A stretch of 64,000 nt of DNA from JABWBD01 sp040768665 (GTDB lineage: Bacteria; Planctomycetota; Planctomycetia; Pirellulales; Thermoguttaceae): assembly GCA_040768665.1 (NCBI GenBank), contig JAXGMN010000019.1:177012-241011 (forward strand), written 5' to 3'. The position numbers and the translations under genes were made by a program. This document shows positions 30,045 to 38,388 of the stretch, piece by piece. Numbering within the stretch: the first letter of the stretch is position 1; each line of letters starts with the position of its first letter. The notes under the pieces were generated by a model that had not been told where the DNA came from, made no database searches, and saw only the letters and a list, made by a program, of their open reading frames with translations.

Positions 30045-30119
30045 CCTGGGGTACCACCCCAGGAGAGGGATGCCGACCCAAAGGTTTTTTGGCCGAAGGC
30101 CATACTCACCGCAGCCAAC
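30015..30119. repeat. Palindromic repeat D, copy 2
   Basis: Inverted relative to copy 1: TTGGCCGAAGGCCATATTTC, a central GCCTGGGGTACCACCCCAGG, then TTGGCCGAAGGCCATACTCA. It provides the TPR frame's stop and most of the gap before the surface-protein gene. Confidence 0.75.
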
Positions 30120-30196
30120 AACCGAGGAGACGCGAAAAGAAGACTCCCGCGGAGCAAACGGAATAAATTCCGTTTTACGGAGCAGGAAGAAAAGCA

Positions 30197-30237
30197 GCCG
30201 GTGAGGTCCAAGCTGCCAGGCGCGGTCCCCTCACCGG
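30197..30237. terminator. Hairpin upstream of the surface-protein gene
   Basis: AGCCGGTGAGG and CCTCACCGGCT are perfect 11-base arms around a loop of about 20 bases. It lies 90 bases before the surface-protein start and could be a leader structure or an upstream terminator; there is no T-tract. Confidence 0.45.
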
Positions 30238-30327
30238 CTGGGCAATCGTCCGCACGCGGCTCGTTTTGCGCGCGTGCAACAACAACGCTTTTTGCATTTT
30301 ACCACGTTTACCGAGGAGGGCCAGCAG

Positions 30328-33300
30328 ATGTTTTCTGTACCGTTTTTGACCAGCCGCAAGAGCAGCAGTTCCCGCCGCAACCGCCGTTCCGCCAGATCCC
30401 GCACCGCCTTTGAGCCGCGCCGGATCCGCCTGGAGCCGTTAGAGGATCGGAGGCTGCTTTCCGCCACAATCGAGTCGGAGTGGGCCTCTATGATTGGAGG
30501 AGACGGAACGGACTACATGTACAATGTAACCGTTGACGGCGAGGGAAATGTGTTTGCCACGGGCGTATTTGCGGGTGTTGTGGACTTCGATCCGGGCCCA
30601 GGTATCACGAATCTCAATTCCGTTGGACCGCAGGATGCATTTGTCGCGAAGTACTCTCCAAGTGGTGAACTGCTCTGGGTGAGAGGGTTCGGCGGCGCTG
30701 CACAAGACCGCGCGAAAGGTATAGCCGTTGATGATGCCCGCGACGTCGACGAATCCCGGTACAGTGTCTATGTATGTGGTGACTTCGATCAAGCCGTCGA
30801 TTTCGACCCCTCGAATCCGCCAAACGAAGCCGACACCTTAACCACGGCAGGCAGTCGGGATTTGTTCTTTCTGAAGCTCAGCGCGGACGACGGGAGTTTC
30901 CAATGGGTTCGGCGGGCCGGAGGAAGCGACTATGACGACGCATGGAACAGCATGGATGTTGACAAAAACGGTAATGTGTATGCGGGCGGATACGTTCGCG
31001 GACCAACTGCCGCTTTCGGCAATATCACCGTCGTTACCGGGCCGTCCGCGACTGCGTCGTGGTTTGTGACAAAGCTGGACGCGTCGGGAGAGTTCGTTTG
31101 GGTGAGCAAGCAGGAAAGCACTGAGGAGTTGTATCTTCGGGGCAGAGGAATTGCAGTGGATGATGCTGGCGATCCTGCAGACTGGTCCGTTGTGAGGACA
31201 GGTTCCTTCGGAGGTACTGTTGACTTTGGCACCTACGAAAACAGTGAAGACGGAGAACCGGTTCTTACCGCATCCAACTCCAACCAGTTCCCCGACTTGT
31301 TCGTCTTGAAGCTTAACGCCCAGAACGGGCTTGTTCGTTGGGTGCGTCAAACGGGAAACGCCGAGCATGCCGAAGGATCCGACGTTGCCATCGACGACGG
31401 TGGGAACATTCTCGTCACAGGCAGGTTCGGAGGCATCGCCGACTTCGATCCCTCAACAGGGACGTACATGTTACCGAGCGCCGGCGCAACTGACGTTTTC
31501 TTGTTAAAACTCGATCCAAACGGCTTTTTCAACGTCGCCGAAGGAAGCTTCGCCAATCGATTCGGAGGAATCGCGGAAGATCTTGGCAACGGCATCGGGC
31601 TCGACCCTCTCGGAAATATCTATCTGACCGGCTCGTTCGGCGACACCGCGAATTTCAATGCCGATCCGGCGCATAGCGTGACCAGCCGTGGTGGCACGGA
31701 TGCCTTCGTCGCCAAGTTCGACTCCTACGGGAGCTTCATCGGTGCTAGCACTGCGGGCGGAACAGGCGATGATTTGGGACGCTCCGTCGTCACGGATTCA
31801 CGGCAGAATGTGTATGTTGTGGGCCAGACCGATAGCAACGAAGTCGATTTTGGCTCGGATGTGGTGGGAAACCACGGTTGGACGGATGGCTTCTTATGGA
31901 AGCTCAGCCCGCCACGCATCAGTGTTACTCCTATATCTGACCTGACAACGACGGAAGGGGGTGGGGTGGCGCAGTTCGAGGTGGTCCTCACTGACTCGCC
32001 AAGCGCATCGGTGACTATCACGTTCCATTCCAGCGACACGAGCGAAGGCATCGTATCGCCAACATCATTGATCTTCACGTCGGCGAATTGGAATGTGCCA
32101 CAGCCGGTGACCATCACGGGCCAGGACGACGACGAGTCGGATGGCGACGTTGGCTACACGATCCAATTCGATCCGGTCCAAAGCGCTGATCCGAATTTCG
32201 ACGGTATCCAACCGCGATACGTTACGGTCACGAACCTCGACGACGATGCTGCCATTAAGACGTTCACCAACAACACGCCCGTCGCGATCGCCGATGCCAA
32301 GAGAAACCCAGGCGTGACGACGTCGCAATTGACGATTCCGGATGAGGGCACGATCCGCGATCTGGACGTGCAGCTCGATATTACCCATACGTATGACTCG
32401 AATCTGGCCGTCTATCTGGTCTCGCCGGCTGGGACCGAAGTGGAACTTTTCAGCCAGGTGGGCGGAAGCGGCGACAATTTCACCAGCACGACCTTGGACG
32501 ACGACGCGGCCATTCCAATTACCGCGGGATCGGCACCGTTCACCGGCGTCTACAATCCCGAGGGGGATTTGAGCCAGTTCGAAGGTGGAGAACTGAGCGG
32601 CACCTGGACCCTAAAGGTCTATGACACTGTCAAAGGGTACACGGGAACGCTCAACAACTGGTCGATCACGGCGGTCTACGCCTCGCCCGTGTTGAATACG
32701 GCTCCCACGGCCGCCAACGACGCGTACGCGGTAAACGAGGACGGCGCTCTCACCGTCCCCGCTCCCGGCGTTCTCAGCAACGACAGCGACGCCGACGACG
32801 ACCCGCTCACGGCCATGCTGGTGGCCGGCCCTGCCTCTGGCTCGCTCCAGTTCAATGCCGACGGCTCCTTCATCTACACGCCGGCTGCCAACTTCAACGG
32901 CGACGATAGCTTCAGCTACGCCATTAGCGATGGCAACGGCGGGACCGACTCGGCAACGGTGAGCCTCACGATTGCTCCCGACAATGACGCTCCGGACGCG
33001 GCGGACGACACGGCGAGCACTGTGCAAAACGCGTCGGTCGTGATCTGGCCGCTTGCCAACGATAGCGACATTGACGGCGATGCGTTGACCCTGAGCGCCG
33101 TCGATTCGACGAGCCTTGAAGGAGGGGCGATTACCAATAACCCCGATGGATCCGTCACCTACACTCCGCCCGTCGATTTCATGGGGACCGACTCCTTCAG
33201 CTACACGCTCAGCGACGGAAACGACGGCGAAGACACTGCCACCGTCGTCGTCACGGTGACGCGGCTGAACCATGCACCGTTTGCCGTCAACGATGCTTTC

Positions 33301-34374
33301 AGCACGGAGGAAGACACGCTGCTGGTGATCAGTGCGCCTGGCCTATTGGGAAATGACACGGACGCCGACGGCGACCCGCTCACGGCGGCCCTGGTCACTG
33401 GGCCGGCGAATGGCACACTGACGCTCAATTCGGATGGTTCGTTCAGCTACGATCCGGCTCTGAATTTCAATGGAACCGATTCGTTCACCTACCAAGCTAA
33501 CGACACCCTCGCGGATTCGAATGTGGCTACGGTCTCCATCACCGTGAATTCCGTCAACGACGCGCCGGTGGCCTACGACGACAGCGCCACGACGGATGAA
33601 GACGTGGCCGTCGTGGTGCCTGTCCTCGCCAATGACACGGATGTCGACGGCGATTCGTTGATTGTCAGCGCCGTTGATGCGACGAGCCTGAACGGAGGAT
33701 CGGTTACAAACAACGGTGATGGAACCGTCACCTACACACCGCTCGTGGGCTTCACCGGCACCGACACGTTCATGTACACGGTCAGCGACGGCAAAGGCGG
33801 CACCGATACGGCGACCGTGACGATTACCGTTGCGCCCGCTTCGCCCACGACGCTGCACGTGGCCGACCTGGACGGTACGAGCAGTTCGGTCAATAGGAAG
33901 AAGTGGGCGGCGACGGTGACGATTCTGGTGCAAGATGCAGCGGGATCGCCGGTGTCGGGCGCGACGATTACCGGCGCGTGGAGCCATGGCATATCGAGCA
34001 CCGCCACCACGGGTGCCAATGGGCTGGCAACGGTCTTGAGCGGCAATGTGGACAAGACCGTCGGGAGCGTCACGTTCACGGTCAACAACATCGCGCATGC
34101 GACGCTCGTTTACGAGCCGGCCGCCAACACGGACCCTGACCTTTACCCTGCCCCAGACAGCAACGGAACGAGCATCGTGGTGTTCCAGAACGGCACCACA
34201 TCCGCGCCGATGCAAATGCTGGCCGGCAGCACGGCCACGTCATCCGACGCATGGAACGACGACCTGTTCGCGATCCTGGCCGCCGACCAGACCGCGCGCG
34301 AGCACGGCAAGTCCCGCGGGAAGAGCACCAAGCTGACCGATCTGGCGCTATTGGAACTGCAGTTGGCGGAGTAA
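30328..34374 (+). CDS. Large planctomycete surface protein: LEPLEDRRLLS, SBBP propeller, P-domain, cadherin-like repeats
   Basis: 1348 residues from ATG 30328, chosen for the GAGGAGG site nine bases upstream; the frame is open slightly earlier. A basic N-terminus carries the planctomycete surface motif LEPLEDRRLLSA (about residues 34-45). Residues about 50-525 hold SBBP-type repeats (WVRGFGGAAQDRAKGIAVDD, GNIYLTGSFGDTANFN). About 530-640 is a Calx-beta-like domain, about 645-787 a proprotein-convertase P-domain (DLDVQLDITHTYDSNLAVYL, SGTWTLKVYDT), and about 790-1170 four cadherin-like repeats with DSDADDDP/NDTDVDGD calcium motifs. A final Ig-like domain precedes a short tail. It has no catalytic domain and is probably structural or adhesive on the cell envelope. 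Confidence 0.88.
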   Translation: MFSVPFLTSRKSSSSRRNRRSARSRTAFEPRRIRLEPLEDRRLLSATIESEWASMIGGDGTDYMYNVTVDGEGNVFATGVFAGVVDFDPGPGITNLNSVGPQDAFVAKYSPSGELLWVRGFGGAAQDRAKGIAVDDARDVDESRYSVYVCGDFDQAVDFDPSNPPNEADTLTTAGSRDLFFLKLSADDGSFQWVRRAGGSDYDDAWNSMDVDKNGNVYAGGYVRGPTAAFGNITVVTGPSATASWFVTKLDASGEFVWVSKQESTEELYLRGRGIAVDDAGDPADWSVVRTGSFGGTVDFGTYENSEDGEPVLTASNSNQFPDLFVLKLNAQNGLVRWVRQTGNAEHAEGSDVAIDDGGNILVTGRFGGIADFDPSTGTYMLPSAGATDVFLLKLDPNGFFNVAEGSFANRFGGIAEDLGNGIGLDPLGNIYLTGSFGDTANFNADPAHSVTSRGGTDAFVAKFDSYGSFIGASTAGGTGDDLGRSVVTDSRQNVYVVGQTDSNEVDFGSDVVGNHGWTDGFLWKLSPPRISVTPISDLTTTEGGGVAQFEVVLTDSPSASVTITFHSSDTSEGIVSPTSLIFTSANWNVPQPVTITGQDDDESDGDVGYTIQFDPVQSADPNFDGIQPRYVTVTNLDDDAAIKTFTNNTPVAIADAKRNPGVTTSQLTIPDEGTIRDLDVQLDITHTYDSNLAVYLVSPAGTEVELFSQVGGSGDNFTSTTLDDDAAIPITAGSAPFTGVYNPEGDLSQFEGGELSGTWTLKVYDTVKGYTGTLNNWSITAVYASPVLNTAPTAANDAYAVNEDGALTVPAPGVLSNDSDADDDPLTAMLVAGPASGSLQFNADGSFIYTPAANFNGDDSFSYAISDGNGGTDSATVSLTIAPDNDAPDAADDTASTVQNASVVIWPLANDSDIDGDALTLSAVDSTSLEGGAITNNPDGSVTYTPPVDFMGTDSFSYTLSDGNDGEDTATVVVTVTRLNHAPFAVNDAFSTEEDTLLVISAPGLLGNDTDADGDPLTAALVTGPANGTLTLNSDGSFSYDPALNFNGTDSFTYQANDTLADSNVATVSITVNSVNDAPVAYDDSATTDEDVAVVVPVLANDTDVDGDSLIVSAVDATSLNGGSVTNNGDGTVTYTPLVGFTGTDTFMYTVSDGKGGTDTATVTITVAPASPTTLHVADLDGTSSSVNRKKWAATVTILVQDAAGSPVSGATITGAWSHGISSTATTGANGLATVLSGNVDKTVGSVTFTVNNIAHATLVYEPAANTDPDLYPAPDSNGTSIVVFQNGTTSAPMQMLAGSTATSSDAWNDDLFAILAADQTAREHGKSRGKSTKLTDLALLELQLAE

Positions 34375-34496
34375 TCGTCGGCAACCGGTGGCGCTCGGCG
34401 CGGCGAGGCCCGGGTGAGCCGAGCGCCGCCAGGTTTTGGGCAAAGGCCATGATCAGCGTAGGCTGGAATCAGAGTGGCGTCCGCCGTGGGCGGTTG

Positions 34497-34607
34497 CGCT
34501 GTCGCTGCGGAACCTTTGGCTCCTGCCGCGCGAGGCGGCAGGGGGCCTAAGAGAATGGAGATAGCGGACGATGCTAGCCGCCGAACCTCGTTCACCCGCG
34601 GGCCGAG
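34497..34607. repeat. Repeat C, copy C1, interrupted by the IS element
   Basis: Contains CTCCTGCCGCGCGAGGCGGCAG and, further on, GCCGAACCTCGTTCACCCGC, the two blocks seen in copies C2 (60.05-60.17 kb) and C3 (60.51-60.63 kb). The continuation expected from C3 (GGGGTCCTTG) is found only after the IS, at about 37474. Confidence 0.65.
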
Positions 34608-34825
34608 CCCTATGATAACGAAATCCCGGTGAAACATCCCGTAAGCCGTTCGGGCGAGGCGACTTACGCTGCCGGGGAACGTTAATACCTTATCAGGATT
34701 CCCGCCTTTGTCGACTGCGCAGCCCGGGAATCGCGCTGGGACCTGCGCCGGTTTCCCGTCTTTTGGTGTGGCTTTCTTTGCCGTTGGCCTGTGGTTTCAT
34801 CAAGAATCCTGGGGTTCGGTCACGA

Positions 34826-34880
34826 ATTATGGTATAGTAATAACATAGTTTGCGCATAGTTGTTATTACGATACCATAAT
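34826..34880 (+). promoter_or_regulatory. 20-base inverted repeat, likely operator of the IS
   Basis: Left arm 34826-34845 (ATTATGGTATAGTAATAACA) and right arm 34861-34880 pair at 19 of 20 positions around a 15-base spacer. It is far more AT-rich than its surroundings and overlaps the first possible ATG (34879), just before the GGAGG site at 34881. Binding by the winged-helix product of the first ORF would block promoter and initiation; this is inference. Confidence 0.65.
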
Positions 34881-34893
34881 GGAGGAAGACCCC

Positions 34894-35565
34894 ATGAGAC
34901 CCACGCGGTTCCAGCCCAAGGACGCTCTCCAAGCCTTCGCAAAAAAGAAGGTCTTGACCAGGTCCGAACTCCTCCGTGCCTGCGCCTGTTCCAACATGAC
35001 TGCTTGGCGGATCCTCCGTCGCGAAGGCTATTTCACCAGCTACAACCACAACGCCAAGTACTACACCCTCGCTCGAATTCCCCGGTTCGACGAGCAGGGA
35101 CTCTGGGCCTATCAAGGCGTTCGCTTCAGCAAGTGGGGAAGCCTCTCCAAGACCGTCGTGGGGCTCGTCGAGCAAAGCCCAGCCGGGATGACCGCCAGCG
35201 AACTCGAGAAGGCCCTGCACGCTCCCAACCTCAAACCCCTGCTCACTCGTCTTGCTGGCCAAGCCCAAGTGCAACGGGCGGAGATCGGCGGAAGCGGGGT
35301 CTATCTCGCGGTCGAGTCCGCGCGGGGGCAGCAGCAGTTCCAGGGGCGAGAACGGGAGGTGGCGGCGAAGCGTGCGGCGGAGTCGTTGCCGGCGCTGGCG
35401 GAGATCAACGCCCTTTTGGTCGCTATGATCCGCCATCCGCAAGACACTCCCGGCCAGTGGGCGCGGCGGCTGAGACGCCAGGGAATCCGCCTGAAGACCG
35501 GGCAGATCCAGGCAGTGATCGACCATTACCGGCTGGACGTAAAAAAAGGGCTCTGGAGTTCTTGA
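34894..35565 (+). CDS. IS ORF1: winged-helix DNA-binding protein, upstream part of frameshift product
   Basis: 223 residues from ATG 34894, preferred over ATG 34879 because GGAGG lies seven to eight bases ahead and the earlier ATG is buried in the inverted repeat. Residues about 15-70 form a helix-turn-helix with wing (KKVLTRSELLRACACSNMTA, RILRREGYFTSYNHNAKYYT), a fold seen in AbiEi-like and other small regulators. Residues about 70-135 are a second winged-helix-like segment (SKTVVGLVEQSPAGMTASEL), followed by a helical stretch. The stop at 35563 lies just after the slippery run. Alone it could act as repressor; shifted, it becomes the DNA-binding head of the transposase. The operator-like repeat upstream supports autoregulation. 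Confidence 0.75.
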   Translation: MRPTRFQPKDALQAFAKKKVLTRSELLRACACSNMTAWRILRREGYFTSYNHNAKYYTLARIPRFDEQGLWAYQGVRFSKWGSLSKTVVGLVEQSPAGMTASELEKALHAPNLKPLLTRLAGQAQVQRAEIGGSGVYLAVESARGQQQFQGREREVAAKRAAESLPALAEINALLVAMIRHPQDTPGQWARRLRRQGIRLKTGQIQAVIDHYRLDVKKGLWSS

Positions 35566-35571
35566 AACTCC
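35541..35571 (+). promoter_or_regulatory. Programmed -1 frameshift site: A-AAA-AAA heptamer plus hairpin
   Basis: Seven A (35541-35547) are in exact ORF1 register for tandem slippage (codons GTA AAA AAA GGG); the -1 reading AAA AAA AGG enters the transposase frame. Seven bases later GGAGTT (35555-35560) pairs with AACTCC (35566-35571), and the loop contains part of the ORF1 stop. Slippery run, spacing, hairpin and nearby stop match known IS frameshift signals. Confidence 0.75.
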
Positions 35572-37421
35572 GCGTCCAACTACTGCGGGCCTGGTCGGGG
35601 CCGCTGCCCGCCGCCGCGATCCTACCTGTGCAATACCCTCTGGAAGTGGCCAGCGAGCGGACGGAATGCGAAGCCTGCCGCGTCCCCCTGCGCCGTCAGC
35701 GCACTTCGACCCGTTACCCGCGGGGCGTGGGGCTCGGTCGGCCGTGGGTACGCTACGTGGAAAAGCAGTGCGTCCGCTGCGGCAGGCTCTATCGCTGCGA
35801 GGAGTACCACCGCCTGATTCCGCCGCAGGGAAACTACGCCTTCGACCTGATCGTCGTGGTGGGGTTGGCCCGTTTCCGCGAGCATCGCCAGGACACAGAA
35901 ATCCAGCAGGAACTGATCGCTCGTTGCGGATGGCCGCTGCCACAGACCACGATCAGCGAGTTGGCTCAGACCTTCCTCGACTGCCTGGCGGCTACTCATT
36001 TCGCTCGGGCTTCTCAATTGCGGAAGCGACTGGAAGAGGACGGAGGTTATGCGCTGCACCTGGACGGCACCTGCGAGCCAGGCACGGAAACCGTGTTCAA
36101 CCTCGTGGCAGGCCCACGCGGCTGGACCCTCGCGGGCGCGAAGATGGCAGCCGAAGAGGCCACCCCCATCGCGCAACTGCTGCGTTGTTGCTTGGAAAAG
36201 TTCGGCAAGCCGTTGGCCTCGGTGCGCGACCTGAGTTCTCGAATCGAGACCGCCGTCAAGGAAGTCCTGGGGGACCTCCCTGATCTGATCTGCCACTATC
36301 ACTTCCTGGAAAACGTGGGCACGAAACTCTGTGAGAAGCCGCATGGACAAATCACCGCCGGCCTGCGGCGTTTGAAGATCCAATCCGCCTTGCGTTCCCT
36401 GCGCAAGGATCTCGTGCGCTACAGCAAGCAGCGAACCCGCCTCTCGGCCGAACAGATCGCACGGTGCCTGGAAGCGCCGGACTCCCCGGCCGACCTGGAC
36501 CCGCTCCAGGTGCGGCGGACGCTGACGTATTTCGTGTTGCGGTGGTTGGAGGATTACGTCGCCGACCTCGAAGGCGAATACTTCCCGTTCGACCTGCCGA
36601 GCTTGGCCTTCTATCGCCGTGGCTGTCGGATCTACGATTGGCTGGCCCAAACGACGGCGGCCGCCGATTTCCCCCACCAAGACCTCTCCACTCTGAAGAC
36701 GATCGCCCGCCACCTGGCACCGCTGCGCGAAGACGCGGAGTTGACGGCCGCCGCCGAGCGTCTGGAAAAGGCCGTAGCGTTGTTTACGGAACTTCGCGAG
36801 GTCCTGCGGCTGACCAGCGGCCCTCGCAACGTCGTGTTGCGTCCCCGAGGGCAGGCTGAGACGCCGGTCAAGGCGCAGGCATTGGAGAGTTCGCTACACG
36901 GCTGGACGGACGCGCTGCGCCAACGTCAGGCATCAGAAGGCGATGCGGACCGGGCCGCGGATCTCCGGACGGTTCTCGGCTACCTGGACAAGTACCAGGG
37001 CAACCTGACGGGACACGTCATCCCGCGGCCGGGCCGAGACGAGCCGTTCGTGGTGGAGCGAACCAACAATCTCTCGGAACACCGGTTCGCACACACCAAG
37101 AAGGGGTTGCGCCGCAAGCTGGGCATCAAGAAACTGACACGTTCCATTCAGGCCATGCGTCCCGAAGAACTTCTCGTCGCCAACCTCGACGATCCGGTGT
37201 ACCTGGAAATCCTCTGCGGCGGCAACCTGGAGGACTTGCCGACTGCCTTTGTCGAGCACTGGGAGGCAGCCCAGGCGATCCGCGCGGAGCGAAGACAACG
37301 GACCACCACCCATCCCCTTCCGATCCGAAAAAAGACCCTCCGGACCGAAGGATTCCTCCCATGCCTCCAGCAAGCTATCGCGAACCTACTCCAATTCCTC
37401 CATGGAGACCGTGCCGCATGA
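35541..37421 (+). CDS. IS ORF2: DDE-type transposase, made as an approx. 842-residue fusion by -1 frameshift
   Basis: This frame is open from before the slippery site to 37421 and has no good start of its own near 35550, so the natural product is ORF1 residues 1-218 joined to about 624 residues here. A zinc-ribbon follows the join (ECEAC and CVRCGRLYRC). The catalytic core has the first Asp in HLDGTCEPGTETVFNLVAGP (about 36063), the second in ASVRDLSSRIETAV (about 36228) and a likely Glu in RTNNLSEHRFAHTKKGLRRK (about 37077), with the landmark DLICHYHFLENVG between. A long helical insertion lies before the last acid. The layout recalls IS66/ISL3-like transposases, but I cannot place it in a named family. 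Confidence 0.8.
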   Translation, partial: KKRALEFLKLRVQLLRAWSGPLPAAAILPVQYPLEVASERTECEACRVPLRRQRTSTRYPRGVGLGRPWVRYVEKQCVRCGRLYRCEEYHRLIPPQGNYAFDLIVVVGLARFREHRQDTEIQQELIARCGWPLPQTTISELAQTFLDCLAATHFARASQLRKRLEEDGGYALHLDGTCEPGTETVFNLVAGPRGWTLAGAKMAAEEATPIAQLLRCCLEKFGKPLASVRDLSSRIETAVKEVLGDLPDLICHYHFLENVGTKLCEKPHGQITAGLRRLKIQSALRSLRKDLVRYSKQRTRLSAEQIARCLEAPDSPADLDPLQVRRTLTYFVLRWLEDYVADLEGEYFPFDLPSLAFYRRGCRIYDWLAQTTAAADFPHQDLSTLKTIARHLAPLREDAELTAAAERLEKAVALFTELREVLRLTSGPRNVVLRPRGQAETPVKAQALESSLHGWTDALRQRQASEGDADRAADLRTVLGYLDKYQGNLTGHVIPRPGRDEPFVVERTNNLSEHRFAHTKKGLRRKLGIKKLTRSIQAMRPEELLVANLDDPVYLEILCGGNLEDLPTAFVEHWEAAQAIRAERRQRTTTHPLPIRKKTLRTEGFLPCLQQAIANLLQFLHGDRAA

Positions 37422-37469
37422 CCGCCCGAGGCGACATTTCACCGGTATTTCGTTACGATAGGGCCGAGC

Positions 37470-37610
37470 CCGCGGGGGTCCTTGAGATGTGGATGACGAC
37501 GAGGGTAGTGAGCTTGGCAGCACGTGGACGCTCACCGTCACGGATCTCACGGCCGACGGCGTCACGGGCACGCTCGACGGCTGGTCGATGACGTCGGAAC
37601 AGGAAGCAAG
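37470..37610 (+). pseudogene. P-domain fragment after the IS
   Basis: Directly after the right end, one frame reads GSELGSTWTLTVTDLTADGV then TGTLDGWSM, the C-terminal strand pattern of a proprotein-convertase P-domain and similar to the SGTWTLKVYDT segment of the surface protein. No start, upstream half or full domain is present. It is a relic of a second P-domain gene or of a duplicated piece of the surface-protein gene. Confidence 0.65.
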
Positions 37611-37656
37611 CAATGCGGATGTTGCGGAGCCAGTCCGCGTTTTCAGCAGGGATCCG

Positions 37657-37748
37657 GCCTATCCCAAAACCTTCGAGGAGAGGGGGACAGGCACATTTTG
37701 CTCCGAAGACTCCGCAAAATGAGCCAGTCCCCGGCGGTTTTGGGATAG
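37657..37748. repeat. Palindromic repeat A, copy A2
   Basis: Same element as A1 and A3 in the opposite orientation: GCCTATCCCAAAACC, then GGGGACAGGCACATTTTGC, CTCCGAAGACTCCGC, CCAGTCCCCGG and CGGTTTTGGGATAG. It sits in the gap between the P-domain fragment and the next gene. Confidence 0.85.
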
Positions 37749-37833
37749 ATTCTAAGTGTCGAACGTGGCAGGACGAAGATGAAAGGAAAGAAGGAAAGAA
37801 AGCGGTGACAGGTCACGCGCACTCCAAAAGGGG

Positions 37834-38331
37834 CTAGGGTGTCTCGGGCGAGTGTTCGAAGTCGGAGCGGTTGAGCGCTTTCCATGCGAAGGCGGCGAGG
37901 GATAGGATCCCCCAGGTGAGCCCAACGACAACACCGAAGTCGATAATGCCGCGCCAGGGCTGGGAACAGAACGAGACGAGGATAATCAACGCGATGATCC
38001 CGAGCGTGAGACTGATGGACGCGATCTGTACTCGGCGACGAGCGTGGAAATAGCCCATGCAGAAGAGCGGCGCGAAGATGGCTCGCATCAGTGAGGGTTG
38101 ATCGCGGAGATAACGAGCCCTCGCCGCTGTTCGGGGGGAGAATTTTTTTTGGAATCCCCGGTACCCCTCCGCGACGCCCATGAACAAGGTCCAGATTGCG
38201 AGCACAGCCCATTGCCATGAAGTGAGCTCCATCTCAAGGGCTTCGAAGGCTTTCGGTGTGAGTCGGTAGACGGCGAATCCGAGGAGGAAGAAGACGCCGG
38301 CGAGACCCCAGAGCGGTGCAATGAGACGCAT
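37834..38331 (-). CDS. Small four-helix membrane protein of unknown function
   Basis: A 165-residue protein with about four hydrophobic segments: residues 5-22 (APLWGLAGVFFLLGFAVY), 39-55 (WQWAVLAIWTLFMGVAE), 102-122 (IASISLTLGIIALIILVSF) and 130-150 (IDFGVVVGLTWGILSLAAFA). The loops are basic and there is no catalytic motif. It stands alone, in the same direction as the sialidase-like gene upstream of it (57-base gap), so they might share a transcript. I do not recognise the family. Confidence 0.65.
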   Translation of the reverse strand: MRLIAPLWGLAGVFFLLGFAVYRLTPKAFEALEMELTSWQWAVLAIWTLFMGVAEGYRGFQKKFSPRTAARARYLRDQPSLMRAIFAPLFCMGYFHARRRVQIASISLTLGIIALIILVSFCSQPWRGIIDFGVVVGLTWGILSLAAFAWKALNRSDFEHSPETP

Positions 38332-38388
38332 GGAGGGTAGTGAGGTAGATGGAGTTTTTAACCACGAAACACACGAATGACACGAAAG

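Larger units (their letters stand above)
34608..37463 (+). mobile_element. Complete 2856-base insertion sequence with terminal inverted repeats and target duplication
   Basis: The ends are 28-base inverted repeats, 34608-34635 (begins CCCTATGATAACGAAATCCC) and 37436-37463, identical at 24 of 28 positions. CCGAG flanks both sides (34603-34607 and 37464-37468) as a likely 5-base duplication; because the target is itself palindromic, the directly repeated stretch can be extended to 11 bases depending on where the ends are drawn. The element contains a regulator-like ORF and a transposase ORF in the -1 frame, with a slippery heptamer between them. It has the parts of an active element and no frame damage other than this overlap. 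It interrupts repeat C1. I cannot assign it to a named IS family. Confidence 0.85.
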
